Assembly: GCA_034231615.1 (NCBI GenBank)
Contig: CM067310.1
Span: 7,610,010 to 7,674,009 of the forward strand
Direction of reading: 5' to 3'
From: Meghimatium bilineatum
Taxonomy: Eukaryota > Mollusca > Gastropoda > Stylommatophora > Philomycidae
DNA length: 64,000 nt
Below, one piece after another: positions 63,770 through 64,000 of the stretch; the first letter of the stretch is position 1, and every line of letters starts with the position of its first letter. The notes beneath the pieces are model-generated. The model was not told the origin of the DNA. It was given only the letters and a program-made list of their open reading frames with translations, and searched no databases. The translations under genes were made by a program, and so were the position numbers.

Positions 63770-64000
63770 TCCAGCATCCAAAAGGGAAACAAGAATAGTA
63801 AAACTTGTCATGTAGGTCATAGAGGCAACTAAGGAGATTTTGGAATGAAATTGGTTGTCCCATCCCATATAGTGTCAAAGTGACCCAGAAGCCATTCTAA
63901 AGTCAATGTGTCAGGATGAAAGGCTAAGGTATCACAGCTTTACTGTAAACAATAGCACAACGCATTCTGTTCTCTGTACTACATCATGCTAATCTTCAGG
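63770..64000 (+). mobile_element. SINE-B copy cut by the window end
   Basis: Begins near CATCCAAAAGGGAAACAAG and runs to the last base; the GAA tail would lie outside. Confidence 0.5.

Overview
The window is eukaryotic nuclear DNA, AT-rich and dominated by repeats. Spliceosomal introns, many non-LTR retrotransposon (LINE) fragments, tRNA-derived and LINE-derived SINEs and abundant minisatellites point to an invertebrate animal. The LINE protein types and the short-element landscape look most like a mollusc (low-confidence guess); nothing is bacterial.

One host gene is convincing. On the minus strand, from 50359 down to 16503, fourteen coding exons join with all reading phases consistent into a 1094-residue protein. 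It has a long acidic, serine-rich N-terminus, one CCCH zinc finger, an arginine/serine-rich middle and a conserved C-terminal helix, and I identify it as the orthologue of ZC3H18, a nuclear RNA-surveillance adaptor. Its 34 kb span is almost all intron, filled with SINEs, LINE tails and minisatellites. Intron 13 has a GC-AG boundary, and an old LINE 3' end lies just upstream of the start codon.

The second intact unit is a full-length LINE at 57318-61368, flanked by a 13-base target-site duplication. It encodes an apurinic-type endonuclease, reverse transcriptase, RNase H and a C-terminal zinc knuckle; one in-frame TAG separates reverse transcriptase from RNase H. A nearly identical 5'-truncated copy at 15034-15341 with a 12-base duplication suggests recent activity. 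Two abundant short families (SINE-A, about 12 copies; SINE-B, about 17 copies) resemble this LINE just upstream of its start codon and share its GAA-rich 3' tail, so they look like its non-autonomous partners.

Layout: 1-16500 is intergenic, with LINE debris, minisatellites, a 24-base satellite and MITE-like elements; 16503-50359 is the ZC3H18 gene; 50360-57300 is upstream DNA with LINE tails; 57318-61368 is the LINE; 61385-64000 is intergenic with SINE copies. Several minisatellites appear to be amplified pieces of LINE 3' ends, and a dispersed motif resembling a degenerate hammerhead ribozyme occurs about eight times, twice as inverted pairs.
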